The notes below the pieces were generated by a model. That model worked only from the letters and a program-made list of their open reading frames with translations, was not told the DNA's origin and made no database searches. A stretch of 64,000 nucleotides of DNA, taken from assembly GCF_004193775.1 (NCBI RefSeq), contig NC_041003.1, positions 23,924,685-23,988,684 of the forward strand, given 5' to 3'. This document shows positions 52,127 to 62,196 of the stretch, piece by piece. The DNA comes from Glycine soja (lineage: Eukaryota > Streptophyta > Magnoliopsida > Fabales > Fabaceae). A program made the translations under genes and the position numbers. The stretch's first letter is position 1, and each line of letters starts with the position of its first letter.

Positions 52127-52604
52127 TGGTTGGCGCACGTTTAGACATAAATTGCAAGAGAATGGGAGCAATGTGGCATCCCCCATTGCTTCAGAATACA
52201 ACCTAGGCCTAAGGCCTTTTCATCCAAATCCTCAATTCAAGAAAACAAGCACCAAAGCAAACCAAAATTGCCTCACAAATATAAGCATGTTCTCACAATT
52301 TAAGGCACCAAAAGATGAAGAAAGCACATCAATGGGAAGCAAAAACATCAAGGATGGAATACTTACTTGTTGGAGTGAATTGAAACACCAAAAATGAAAG
52401 CAAAAGGCAACCAAAAGTGGCTTGAGGGGGCAAGAACCGCAAGCCTTCGTGTTCTTTCTTTCTTGAATGAAGGGGGGGGGGGGGAAGTTTTTGGATACAA
52501 AAACGTTCCCCTCCTTTGTTTTTATATTTTGAGTGCAGGGGTTGCTCGCCCAGGCGAGCTAACCTGCCACTTTTTTTTTTTTTTTTTGAGGGGAACATTA
52601 ACCA
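52127..52604 (-). repeat. LTR-like promoter segment between integrase and envelope-like ORF
   Basis: On the minus strand it could start TGGTTAATGTTCCCC (52604) right after a purine tract, AAGGGAGGAGGGGACA. It has the GCTCGCCTGGGCGAGC palindrome (about 52543), an AATATAAAAAC TATA-like box (about 52518-52529) and CCAACAAGTAAGT (about 52362), like the donor in every family LTR. A possible end is ...CGCCAACCA at about 52127. If real, it is the 3' LTR of E6. The end points and length (about 480 bp) are guesses. Confidence 0.45.
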
Positions 52605-53267
52605 TGTCCCCTCCTCCCTTACGGGTTAGCGTTTTGCCTAACTTGAACCTACTTAAGTTAGAATTAGGTGTTTATTACTTATTTAAAACAAACAATAGTA
52701 AAAGAAACTATGAACGCAAAGGATACTGGGCTGCCTTGCAGCGACATCCTCTGCTTGTTTAGCGCCGGGAAGGGGTGGCGCTTGGTCGGTCGCGATCCTA
52801 TCCTTCATTCGCTTCCATCCCTAAGTACCTGCAAGTACGGGTCAAATGATATGCGACCAATCGTGACCGATCATCGTCTTACCTTGGTTGATTCCCGCAG
52901 TCAACTTGTCTTGACTTCTAACTGTGACCTGAGATGATTCTGCTCCTTGCTATCACAAGATATGCATGTGCATGTGCATGTATGAATGTTGCTAATGCGA
53001 TGATTTTATTTTAGTGAAGGCTGCTTAGGTTCAATTTTAAATAAGCGTTTGGGGCACCCCATACACCGAGCGAAGAGGGCTCATGCCTATAACAAATCTA
53101 AAACACAAAGTTTGAAACCAAAGGGAGGACTAAAACCTCGCCCAACTTTTCATCTTTTTAAAAGAACAAGAACGAATACAGAGGAAGGGAATCTCTGGAG
53201 GAAACCAGGAAGAACAAAAACTCAGAATTAAAAGAACATGCAACGGTCCCCTCGATTGCCCCAGATT
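52605..53267. other. 3' untranslated stretch after integrase
   Basis: No gene is seen. Close to 52605-52620 lies a polypyrimidine tract (purine on the element strand) that may be the PPT of E6. Further right are AGCGCCGGG...GGTGGCGCTTGG and TGCATGTGCATG repeats. Confidence 0.45.
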
Positions 53268-54248
53268 TCAAGCGTAATATCGTTTAACTACATCGGAGTT
53301 CACGGGCGAAGGCAATTCCTCGCCATCCATGTGGGTGAGTATCAGAGCACCCCCAGAAAAAGCTCTTTTCACCATGAAAGGTCCTTCATAATTCGGGGCC
53401 CACTTGCCCCGATTATCTTTAACAGCGTGGGACATCTTCTTCAACACGAGGTCCCCCTCGTTGAACATGCGCGGGCGTACCTTCTTGTCGAATGCGTTCT
53501 TTATCCTTCGTTGATACAAACGCCTATGGCTCATGGCGGCCAAACGCTTACCTTCAATAAGGTTAAGTTGGTCGTAGCGTGCTTGAGCCCATTCTGACTC
53601 TTCTAGGCCTGATTCTGCCATTATCATCTGAGAAGGAACTTCTACCTCAAATGGGAGTACTGCCTCCATCCCATAAACCAAAGAATACGGTGTTGCCCCA
53701 GTAGAAGTTCGTACCGAGGTTCTGTATCCGTGTAGGGCGAAAGGCAACATCTCATGCCAATCTTTATATGACACCATCATCTTTTGAACAATCTTCTTGA
53801 TATTCTTATTCGCAGCCTCTACAGCCCCATTCATCTTTGGCCGATAAGGGGTAGAGTTATGATGCTGGATCTTGAAGTCTTCGCACATCTCCTGCATCAT
53901 CTTATTGTTCAGATTGGTGCCATTGTCAGTAATGATCTTCCTGGGGAGTCTGTATCGACAAATCAACTCCTTCTTTATGAATCTAACTACCACATTCCTT
54001 GTGACGTTAGTATAGGTGGCTGCTTCGACCCATTTGGTGAAGTAATCTATTGCCACAAGAATGAAGCGGTGACCATTCGACGCTTTGGGTTCTATGGCCT
54101 CAATGACATCTATTCCCCACATAGAAAAAGGCCAAGGGGCAGACATAACATTCAGAGGATGTGGCGGAACATTGACGTTGTTCGCGTATGCCTGACATTT
54201 ATGACATTTCCTGACATGAGCGCAGCAATCGCTTTCCAGGTGAGCCAA
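53268..54248 (-). pseudogene. Integrase (E6), open but cut off from RT
   Basis: 326 residues. The remains of the HHCC zinc domain (CAHVRKCHKC) are followed by the DDE core: D in MWGIDVIEAIEP, D in IITDNGTNL, and E in MNGAVEAANKNI about 35 residues later. After TGATPYSLVYGMEAVLPFEVE comes a C-terminal GPFMVKRAF-type segment ending VKRYYA. It would join element DNA to the chromosome in the nucleus. The upstream pol frame overlaps this one near 54152-54248 in another phase, so a frameshift around 54240 separates integrase from RNase H. The catalytic triad itself is intact. Confidence 0.88.
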
Positions 54249-55273
54249 TAATAGCCGGCCCTGAGGATTTTTCTGGCCATAGCATGCCCATTGGCATATG
54301 TCCCAAAGGAACCTTCGTGGATCTCCTCAATCATGAAGTTCTCCTCTTTGGCATCTATACATCGTAGGAGGGTCATGTCGTGGTTTCGTTTGTATAGGAT
54401 GGTACCACTTACAAAGAAACCAGTAGCCAATCTCCTCAACGTCCTCTTGTCATTGTCAGAAATCCCTGGTGGGTATTCCTTATTCTCGACATACCGCTTG
54501 ATGTCGAAATACCACGGTTTCCCATCCCGCTCTTCCTCTATTGCATAACAATATGCCGGCCTGCCTTGAGATTTGAATTTGATGTATGGCAGATCTCCGT
54601 GTGGGGCAAGTTGAAACATGGATGCCAGGGTGGCTAGTGCGTCAGCCATCTGATTCTCTTCCCGAGGTATGTGGTGGAAGGAAATGTCGTCAAAGTACTT
54701 GGCTAACCTCAAAATATGAGTTTGATAGGGTATCAACTTCGAATCCCTATTTTCCCATTATCCTTTTAACTGGCGTATCACCAAAGCTGAGTCTCCATAC
54801 ACCTTGAGCAGTTTTACATCAAAATCAATGGTCGCCTGAACCCCGAGGGCGCACGCTTCGTACTCGGCCATATTGTTGGTACAATCAAAACCTAACCTAG
54901 CCGTGAAAGGAATACACTGATCATCCGGGGATACAAGGACTGCCCCTACTCCGTGGCCCAAAGCATTTGATGCCCTATCGAAGCAAACAATCCATTTGTC
55001 TAGGTCCTCATGCGTCCGCTTCTCTTCAAACAGGGCCATGATATCTTCATCTGGGAACTCGGGGTGCATCGGCCGATAATCCTGGAGGGGTTGCTGGGCC
55101 AAATAATCCGCTAAGGCACTTCCCTTTACCGCCTTTTAGGTGACGTAAACGATATCGAATTCAGACAATAGTACCTGCCACCTGGCGATTCGTCCCGTGA
55201 GGGCTGGTTTTTCAAAGATGTATTTTACGAGATCCATTTTGGAAATAAGCCACGTGGTATGGCTGAGCATGTA
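54249..55273 (-). pseudogene. Dual RNase H and linker (E6), interrupted
   Basis: Downstream of RT the normal Ty3 RNase H ends (QYMLSHTTWLISKMDLVKYI) after the stop at 55274. A second, archaeal-type RNase H follows at about 55102-54600. It has CFDRASNALGHGVGAVL (Arg where related elements usually have Gly), NNMAEYEAC, YGDSALVIRQLKG, and ENQMADALATL. Having both domains is typical of the Tat/Ogre clade. Stops lie near 55139 (TAA, in VYVT-stop-KAVKG) and at 54758 (TAA, in QLKG-stop-WENRDSK). The piece then runs through an RRLATGFFVSGTILYKRNHD linker to the integrase zinc region. It is non-functional as a chain. Confidence 0.82.
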
Positions 55274-56717
55274 CTACCTGAGCCGATGTGATGCCCATAC
55301 CAGTGCACAACATGTCCTTTCCAACATTGAGTAATTCATCTCACATGCGGTAAACTTCTTGCTCAGATAGTAGATGGCTTGCTCCTTTTTTCCAGAATCA
55401 TCATGCTGACCCAACACACACCCTATAGACTCGTCCAAAACGGTCATGTACAGGAAAAGAGGTCTTCCTGTTATGGGTGGCATGAGCACCGGGGGATTTG
55501 CGAGACTCTGTTTGATCTTTTTGAACGCCTCTTTGCAGTCACCGTTCCACAGGACCGCCTGGTTCTTATGTAACCGCTTAAAAATGGGTTCACAGGTAGG
55601 GGTGAGTTGTGAGATAAATCTTGCGATATAATTCAACCTGCCCAAAAATCCCCGGACCTGCTTCTCCGTGCGTGGTTCCGGCATTTCAAGGATGGCCTTC
55701 ACTTTCTCGGGATCTATCTCTATCCCTTTCTGACTTACGATAAATCCTAGCAGCTTCCCCGACTTCACCCCAAAAGTGCATTTTGTTGGGTTTAGTTTTA
55801 ATTGGTATTTCCGCAACCTTCCAAACAGCTTACGCAAATTGACAAGGTGTTCGTCCTCAGTCCGAGACTTGGCAATCATGTCATCTACGTAGACCTCTAT
55901 TTCCTTATGCATCATGTCATGGAACAACGCCACCATGGCACGTTGATAGGTTGCCCCAGCGTTTTTCAAACCGAAGGCCATCACTTTATAGCAGAATGTC
56001 CCCCATAGGGTGACGAAAGTGGTATTCTCTACATCTTCGGGCGCCATCTTTATTTGATTATACCCCGAGAAACCATCCATAAATGAGAAAAGGGCGAATT
56101 TGGCTGTATTATCTACCAATATGTCAATGTGTGGCAGGGGAAAGTTGTCTTTAGGACTGGCTCGGTTCAAGTCCCGGTAGTCTACACACATTCGAACCTT
56201 GCCGTCCTTTTTCGGGACTGGGACAATATTGGCCACCCATTCTGGGTACCGTGCCACAGCTAAGAAACCTGCATCAAGCTGCTTCCTTACTTCTTCTTTA
56301 ATTTTTATGGACATCTCGGGTCTCATTCTTCGTAACTTTTGCTTAACCGGAGAGGACCCAGGATTCAAAGGCAACTTATGCTGCACAATGTCGAAATCCA
56401 GACCGGGCATGTCTTGATACGACCACGCAAAGACATCTTGATACTCTTCAAGAAGGGTTGTCAAGCCTTAGCGGATAGGCGCGGTCATACCGGTTCCTAC
56501 CTTCACTTCTTTCTTTTCCTCTGTGGTCCCCAAGTTTACTAATTCGGTCTCTTCTTGGTGAGGCTTCATTTCACGTTCTTCCTGAGCGACCAACCTCTCC
56601 AATTCCGGCGACAGGACGTCCTCTTCCTCTTCCTCATTTATCGTTTGGCTTATATCTCGATCAAAATCGATTGTCAAACCCTCGTTGTTAGGATCCCAAA
56701 AGAATCGACCCTCATAT
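55274..56717 (-). pseudogene. Reverse transcriptase (E6), interrupted
   Basis: The exon after the gag/pol intron begins YEGRFFWDPNNEGLTIDFDRD at 56717, then an acidic linker and GTGMTAPIR. A TAA at 56468-56470 stops it just before TTLLEEYQDVFAWSYQDMPG. The RT then runs open for 396 codons: AVARYPEWVANIVPVPKKDG, MCVDYRDLNRASPKDNFPLP, FSFMDGFSGYNQI (catalytic Asp) and EVYVDDMIAKS (YVDD catalytic pair). The connection and Ty3 RNase H start are LGRLNYIARFISQL, LYMTVLDESIGCVLGQHD and YYLSKKFTACE. It ends at a TAG at 55274 within RLR-stop-YMLS. Catalytic residues are present, but the stops prevent a full pol. Confidence 0.88.
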
Positions 56718-56869
56718 CTTTACCAAACAAGACAAAAGAAACAAAAACATGCAAAATGATACGAGAAAGGGTGGTACTGCAAGAATAGATGAAACAAGAT
56801 CTCTTTGTTTATTTAATAAGGTAGGTTTCACAAAACAAAAGAGAACGGAAATCTATAGGCTCTAATTAC
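56718..56869 (-). other. Predicted gag/pol intron (E6)
   Basis: 152 bp on the minus strand. The donor is AT|GTAATT at 56869, overlapping the gag stop TAA (56866-56868). The acceptor is TGTTTGGTAAAG|ATAT at 56718. Splicing would join gag-protease to pol in frame, through codon ATA, exactly as in E3. An alternative acceptor, ATTCTTGCAG|TACC, lies further upstream in the same intron. Confidence 0.65.
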
Positions 56870-59800
56870 ATTGAATCAGCGACATAGATTTCTGACTGGC
56901 TTATCACGCGCCAGTTCCCCACTTGGGAATCGGGGTGGCATGGTTGCACAAAACTTGGTGGGTCTTGAGGGAACTCCTCTTCTATTGCGGCCACCTCCTC
57001 CTCGGACGCCATTCCAGCGCTGGTGAAACACTGGCTAATACGACCGGGCCATACCCTATTCGCCCGAAACCTTGACGGCACGTTCCTCCTCCCCGGCATC
57101 CTGGGTTCATACCCTAATCCATACTTGTATGGATTTCCTTTGATATCGACCACGTCAGCATTCCCGAGGCAGTCCTTGCCTAGACCCATTCCGGGCTCAA
57201 ATCCATTCCTGAGCATAACACGCGCCACCATTATGGCCGCTTTGGAGAGAGAAGGTAGCGACGGACTTGGTTCCACCGAGGCGCAGCTCACCACCTCAAA
57301 GGATTGGAAAGTCGTTTCCAATGATTCTTCCGCCGCTTCTACGTATGGTGCGGAGGAAGGGCAGCTCACTAACATGTCCTCTTCACCCGACACTATCACT
57401 AAAAGTCCACCCACTGCGAACTTCAATTTCTGGTGAAGCGTTGAAGGGACCACTCCCAGGGCATGAATCCACGGTCTTCCCAAGAGGCAGCTATAGGCAG
57501 GATTTATATCCATTACTTGAAACACCACATTGCAAGTGTGGGGGCCTATCTGAATGGGAATGTTGATTTCCCCCATTACTTCCCGCCGAGTACCATCAAA
57601 GGCTCGCACCACCATCGAGCTCGGCTTTAAATGTGACGCACTAAAAGGAAGCTTTTCCAAAGTGGTCTTCAGCATTACATTTAAACTCGATCCATTGTCG
57701 ATAAGTACCTTTGCGACAACGTGGTCCATACATCTCACCGACACATGTAGAGCCTTGTTGTGTCCTCTCCCCTCAACGGGAATCTCTTCTTCCGCAAACA
57801 CGATGTAGTTGTTGGTGGTTATATGATTAATGATGCCTTCGAAACCCTCCACTGAGATATCATGTGCTACATGTGCATCGTTAAGGACCTTTATCAGCAG
57901 CGCACGATGAGGCTCGAAGTTTATGAGTAGTTCAAGCAAGGAGATCCTTGCTGGAGTTTTGTTCAGTTGCTCGACTACCTTAAACTCGCTTTGTTGGATG
58001 AGGCGGAGGAACTCATGAGCCTCTTCCAAAGTCACTGTTTTTCCTTGAAGACCTTCTTTCTTTTCGGCTCCTCTTGCCACGGGAGGATCTACTTCCTTCG
58101 AGGGGGTGGCTATGTCTGCGGGCTCTTGGACCATGGGCGCCTTCCCTTTAGAGGGCAAATCCGTCGGGTGAGGGGAAGCGAACACCCGACCACTGCGGGT
58201 TACGCCACTGAGGCCGGTGATGTTGGTTACCTTAGCTGATAGGGAGTCAACTTCGGTTGCAACTCTTTCGCTGGACGCGGGAGGGGTATACTTCCACGGA
58301 ACGGCCTTATCACTTTGATATGCAAATGGCATTGGCTTGGGCGCCGCCCGCGGGTATATGGGTGTGGAGCCGGTCTCTTTCCTAGTAAAACATATCACTA
58401 GGGCCTTGGGGGTTAGAGGAACCTTCTTCTCTTCCAACTGCATGCTAATTTGTGGTTCTTCCTTCCCTCCTATGAACACTTCAAGCTGCCCGCAATCCAT
58501 GAGCCGCTGAAGCAATTCTTCCACCATGGGACAGGTTTCCATGTCATGCGACTCCCCGAGGTGAAACAAACATTCATCCCTTTCATCTCCACCTCGGGAG
58601 ACCATGCACGCCGCTTGCAGTGATTGATAGATGAAGCGTCTAGAAGTAGCCACGTCTCCCAACCTCTTTGTCCGTGATGGCCCGTCCTCTTCGACGGCGT
58701 TCACGCTAGCACCTCCATGACTAGCTAGCGGGTTGGTTTTAACATTTGGGCCTTCTTCCTGAAACGCTAGCCAGCCGGCACTAATCAGATGCTGCACTTT
58801 ATACTTGAACGGGATGCAGGAGTCAATATTGTGTCCGGGAACTCCACTATGGTACACACACTTGGCACCCGGATCATACCACTTGGGGTAGGGTGGCTGG
58901 AGAACCTTCCCGGGTATGGCCACCACCAAGTGATTCTCCAATAATGAAGGCCATAACTCGGAATATGCCATGGGAATAGGAGGGAAGTTGTCTTTCGGGG
59001 GCTGTGCATATCTATAGGTCGCGCCGGGGGCTGTATTATTAATTGGCCGGGGTGCGGCTGGAGCTGTGCGTTGGGCCGGCGCTCTTTCTGCTGCGGGTGG
59101 TCCTTTTACTTGAGTCGGGAGGGAATTCCCGGCTCGGATTAAAAAATTTGGGGGATTGGGCTGATATGAGCTTTGGATATTTTGGGGTGCTTTCATCCAT
59201 GTTGGGGCGGTGGTGACCGCGTGGGCGTCTCCTTCCTTTTTCCTCGCGCCCACTGCTGGGGCTCTTCTGTTGTTGTTGGGGGCCATATTGGCAGCATATT
59301 CAAACTTGCCTTTTCGTAGCCCGGATTCAATCCTTTCTCCGGCGAAGACGAGATCCGCAAAGTTAGCCGGCATGTAGCCTATCAGCTTTTCATAGTAGAA
59401 CGTGGGTAACGTATCTACCATAATTGTGATCATCTCCCTTTCCGTCATGGGCGGTACGACTTGGGCTGCGAGATCTCTCCATCTCTGGGCATATTCCTTA
59501 ATGGACTCATGCTCTCGTTTAGTCATACCCTGAAGTTGGTTCCGATCGGGAGCCATGTTCGTATTGTACTGGTACTGCCTAATGAAGGCAGTTGCCAAGT
59601 CCTTCCATGATCGGATCTGGGAAGCTTCCAGATTGGTATACCATGCTACAGCTGCCCCGGCCAAGCTGTCTTGAAAGAAATGGACCAACAACTTTTCGTC
59701 CGCAGAATACGCCCCCATCTTCCGGCAATACATCCGGAGATGCCCCTTTGGACATGTCGTCCCTTTGTACTTATCAAAGTCTGGTACTTTGAACTTGGGA

Positions 59801-60399
59801 TGAATGACGATGTTGGGCACAAGACATAAATCTGCCAAATCCGAGAATGGGTAATTGCCGAGGCCTTCGACTGCTCTTAACCTCTCTTCAAGTGCTTCAA
59901 TCTTTCCCTTATCTTCCGCAAAGGGAACAGATTCTTTTACGGGTGTGGGTGAGGCCGGGATATGGCGGACTATGTTCGGCTGGGGTAGTTCATGCGGGGA
60001 TGGATCTTTGAGGTGGAGCAAGGGGCCAAGATGGGTATCTCCTTCCCCATCGTCTTGCCCGGGATAGTCTTCATAAGGTGGGAGTTGCCCCTCAAAAGTA
60101 GGGGCTTGGCTTAAATCTTCCGGAGTGGCACGGGGGGTGAAGTCCGGAGGCAGGCCATAAGGATAAGCTTGCGGATTATACCTTCGACCGAACACGGCCG
60201 TGTTTCTGTCTAGGCCCGGATTCAAGGCGGGCTGCAGCACCGGCTCCGCTTCCCTAACTGTACTGGAGGCGGTTGCGGTGGCTTTATCCTCTATGGTTTT
60301 CTGGAGTTTTAACATGACCTCCGAGATGGAAGCCATTTGATCTTTTAAGGCCGATAGATCGGCCTTCATCTGTTCCTTCACGCCCTCTTCATCATCCAT
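56866..60399 (-). CDS. Ogre gag-protease polyprotein, intact (E6)
   Basis: 1,177 residues from the ATG at 60399 (MDDEEGVKEQMKADLSALKD). I chose it because it aligns with E3's start; the frame is open 32 codons further to 60495 and includes TPRHPYNTRSRK, matched in E3. The gag core has HPKFKVPDFDKYKGTTC..., AWYTNLEASQIRSWKDL and EYAQRWRDLAAQVVPP. Two boxes follow, CVYHSGVPGHNIDSC and CLFHLGESHDMETC, again with His at the second zinc position. The protease has LIDNGSSLNV and the G-patch-like part RNGFEPGMGLGKD...YKYGLGYEP. It ends ADSM, with the stop overlapping the intron donor. It is intact although pol behind it is dead, so it could supply Gag but not RT. Confidence 0.92.
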   Translation of the reverse strand: MDDEEGVKEQMKADLSALKDQMASISEVMLKLQKTIEDKATATASSTVREAEPVLQPALNPGLDRNTAVFGRRYNPQAYPYGLPPDFTPRATPEDLSQAPTFEGQLPPYEDYPGQDDGEGDTHLGPLLHLKDPSPHELPQPNIVRHIPASPTPVKESVPFAEDKGKIEALEERLRAVEGLGNYPFSDLADLCLVPNIVIHPKFKVPDFDKYKGTTCPKGHLRMYCRKMGAYSADEKLLVHFFQDSLAGAAVAWYTNLEASQIRSWKDLATAFIRQYQYNTNMAPDRNQLQGMTKREHESIKEYAQRWRDLAAQVVPPMTEREMITIMVDTLPTFYYEKLIGYMPANFADLVFAGERIESGLRKGKFEYAANMAPNNNRRAPAVGARKKEGDAHAVTTAPTWMKAPQNIQSSYQPNPPNFLIRAGNSLPTQVKGPPAAERAPAQRTAPAAPRPINNTAPGATYRYAQPPKDNFPPIPMAYSELWPSLLENHLVVAIPGKVLQPPYPKWYDPGAKCVYHSGVPGHNIDSCIPFKYKVQHLISAGWLAFQEEGPNVKTNPLASHGGASVNAVEEDGPSRTKRLGDVATSRRFIYQSLQAACMVSRGGDERDECLFHLGESHDMETCPMVEELLQRLMDCGQLEVFIGGKEEPQISMQLEEKKVPLTPKALVICFTRKETGSTPIYPRAAPKPMPFAYQSDKAVPWKYTPPASSERVATEVDSLSAKVTNITGLSGVTRSGRVFASPHPTDLPSKGKAPMVQEPADIATPSKEVDPPVARGAEKKEGLQGKTVTLEEAHEFLRLIQQSEFKVVEQLNKTPARISLLELLINFEPHRALLIKVLNDAHVAHDISVEGFEGIINHITTNNYIVFAEEEIPVEGRGHNKALHVSVRCMDHVVAKVLIDNGSSLNVMLKTTLEKLPFSASHLKPSSMVVRAFDGTRREVMGEINIPIQIGPHTCNVVFQVMDINPAYSCLLGRPWIHALGVVPSTLHQKLKFAVGGLLVIVSGEEDMLVSCPSSAPYVEAAEESLETTFQSFEVVSCASVEPSPSLPSLSKAAIMVARVMLRNGFEPGMGLGKDCLGNADVVDIKGNPYKYGLGYEPRMPGRRNVPSRFRANRVWPGRISQCFTSAGMASEEEVAAIEEEFPQDPPSFVQPCHPDSQVGNWRVISQSEIYVADSM

Positions 60400-60634
60400 T
60401 TTTCTGGATCGAGTGTTATAGGGGTGCCTTGGTGTTTTCTTAGTTATGATGAAATTCCTAAAGAAATAAACAACGGTGAGTATGCCACCAAACATGAGTA
60501 TTCAAATGGATGATCGGAGCACTTGGATCCACCCCAAGATTTTTAGATAACGTAATGAGTCCAGAACTTCTCATTTTATAAAAAGAACAAAGCTTTCATC
60601 TAGCCAAGATTATACAAAGGTGTTACAAAAGAAC

Positions 60635-61052
60635 CTAACGATTCCTAATTATATGGGCCATCAAATCTATCATGTGTTGACAGTAATCGATTAGCCCATG
60701 AATCTCTTCGGGGGCAGTACACACTTCGGCCATGGCTTTTGCTTTGGCTAATAGACACGGGAGGTCTTGACTCCCATTCAAGGTCAAGGCGAATCTATCC
60801 ATCCACATAGTCGCTTCTTGATGCAGCGCATCAATCACCCTCCCTCTTGCTTCTTTTTCGGCATACACTTGTGCAAAATCCTCCACTAGCTTTTGTTCAT
60901 GGGCCATGGACTGGTTCAATTCTTCCTTGTGTTGCCCTATGATGGCTAGCATGCTTTGCTCCGTGGCTTCCAAGTGTTGAGCCAAACTCCTTTTGGACCT
61001 CGCGCAAGCAACTAACTCTTCTTTTAAGATCATGCCATGCACCCGTGAACGA
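60635..61052 (-). pseudogene. ORF1 C-terminal fragment (E6), cut by copia element
   Basis: About 139 codons of ORF1's coiled coil and tail: GMILKEELVACARSKRSLAQ, ...QVYAEKEARGRVIDALHQEA, MWMDRFALTLNGSQDLP, ending LMAHIIRNR as in E2 and E3. The frame is interrupted upstream by the copia LTR at 61053; the rest should resume beyond the copia element outside the window, after a repeat of AACGA. Confidence 0.85.
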
Positions 61053-62144
61053 TGTAGATGCAATTGGCTTTGATGTTTTGATGATGATCATGATGATGTG
61101 TTGCAATTGATGCAAATGGGCTTTTCAAGATTAAAATTCAAGACAATACTTCAAGATTACAAGGCACAACATCAAGATGATCACTAGAATATTAGGAAGG
61201 GAATTCCTAATTGAATTAGCAAAGGTTTGGCCAAGTGATTTAAAATAAAAAGTGTTTTTCAAAGGTTTTACTCTCTGGTAATCGATTACCAGAGGATGTA
61301 ATCGATTACCAGTGGCCAAATACGTTTTATAACAGCTATAAAAATTTGAATTCAAAATTTTAAAAGCTGTAATCGATTACACAATTTTGGTAATCGATTA
61401 CCAGCAGTTAGTAAACGTTTTAATTCAAATTTTAAAAGCTGTAATCGATTACACAATTACTGTAATCGATTACCAGACAGGAATTTCAGAAAAATAATTT
61501 CAAGAGTCACAACTTTTCAAAGGCTTTACTCATGACCACCAATGGTCTATATATATGTGACTTAAACACGAAATTGCTCAGAGATTTTCAGAACAACAAA
61601 GTGTTTATCCTCTCAAAAAGCAATTTCATTTTATCCTCTTAAGAATTCCTTGGCCAACTTGATTGCAATTCTTTAAGGAATTATTTGAGTGCTCAATCTG
61701 TAAAATCCATCTCTTTCAAGAGAGATTTGTTCCTCTTCTACTTCTCATTCTCTAAGGGATTAAGAGACTATGAGTCTCTTGTTGTAAAGGATCTCTAAAC
61801 ACAAAGGAAGGATTGTCCTTGTGTGTTTAGAACTTGTAAAAGGAATTTACAAGTTAGTGGAACTCTCAAGCGGGTTGCTTGGGGACTGGACGTAGGCACA
61901 AGGGTGTGGCCGAACCAGTATAAAACTGAGTTTGCATTTTCTCTTCCCTTAATCTCTTTTATTTATTATTGCTTTATATTCATATTCAAGTTGCTTCGTT
62001 TGAATTAATATTTAAGAAGATTGTCATTAAGGGAATTCATAACTTGAGTAAAAAGTGAAATAGATTTTTAATTAGGGGAAACAGTTTGGAATATCTTAAT
62101 TCAACCCCCCCTTCTTAAGATATCTGAGGCCACTTGTCTAACAA
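61053..62144 (+). repeat. Copia 5' LTR
   Basis: 1,092 bp, TGTAGATGCAATTGG...CTTGTCTAACA. It contains at least six GTAATCGATTAC-type palindromic motifs between 61270 and 61480, the words TATATATATGTG (about 61550) and direct GGATTAAGAGAC-type sequence before the end. It is homologous to the solo LTRs at 888-1698 and 16776-17510. Confidence 0.88.
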
Positions 62145-62146
62145 GT

Positions 62147-62158
62147 GGTATCAGAGCT
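62147..62158 (+). other. tRNA-Met primer-binding site
   Basis: TGGTATCAGAGC, two bases after the LTR end. This is the standard plant initiator tRNA-Met PBS of copia elements. Confidence 0.92.
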
Positions 62159-62196
62159 TCATTCTTGTACAAAGTTTAGAAGCTTCAAGAAAAAAG

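Larger units (their letters stand above)
52127..61052 (-). mobile_element. E6: Ogre retrotransposon, coding part
   Basis: Minus-strand element with the C-terminus of ORF1, intact gag-protease, intron and damaged RT, RNase H and integrase. Its 5' LTR, PBS and the rest of ORF1 lie right of the copia insertion and outside the window. Proteins are related to but clearly distinct from E3. The two RNase H domains and the gag/pol intron place it in the Ogre part of Tat. Confidence 0.8.
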
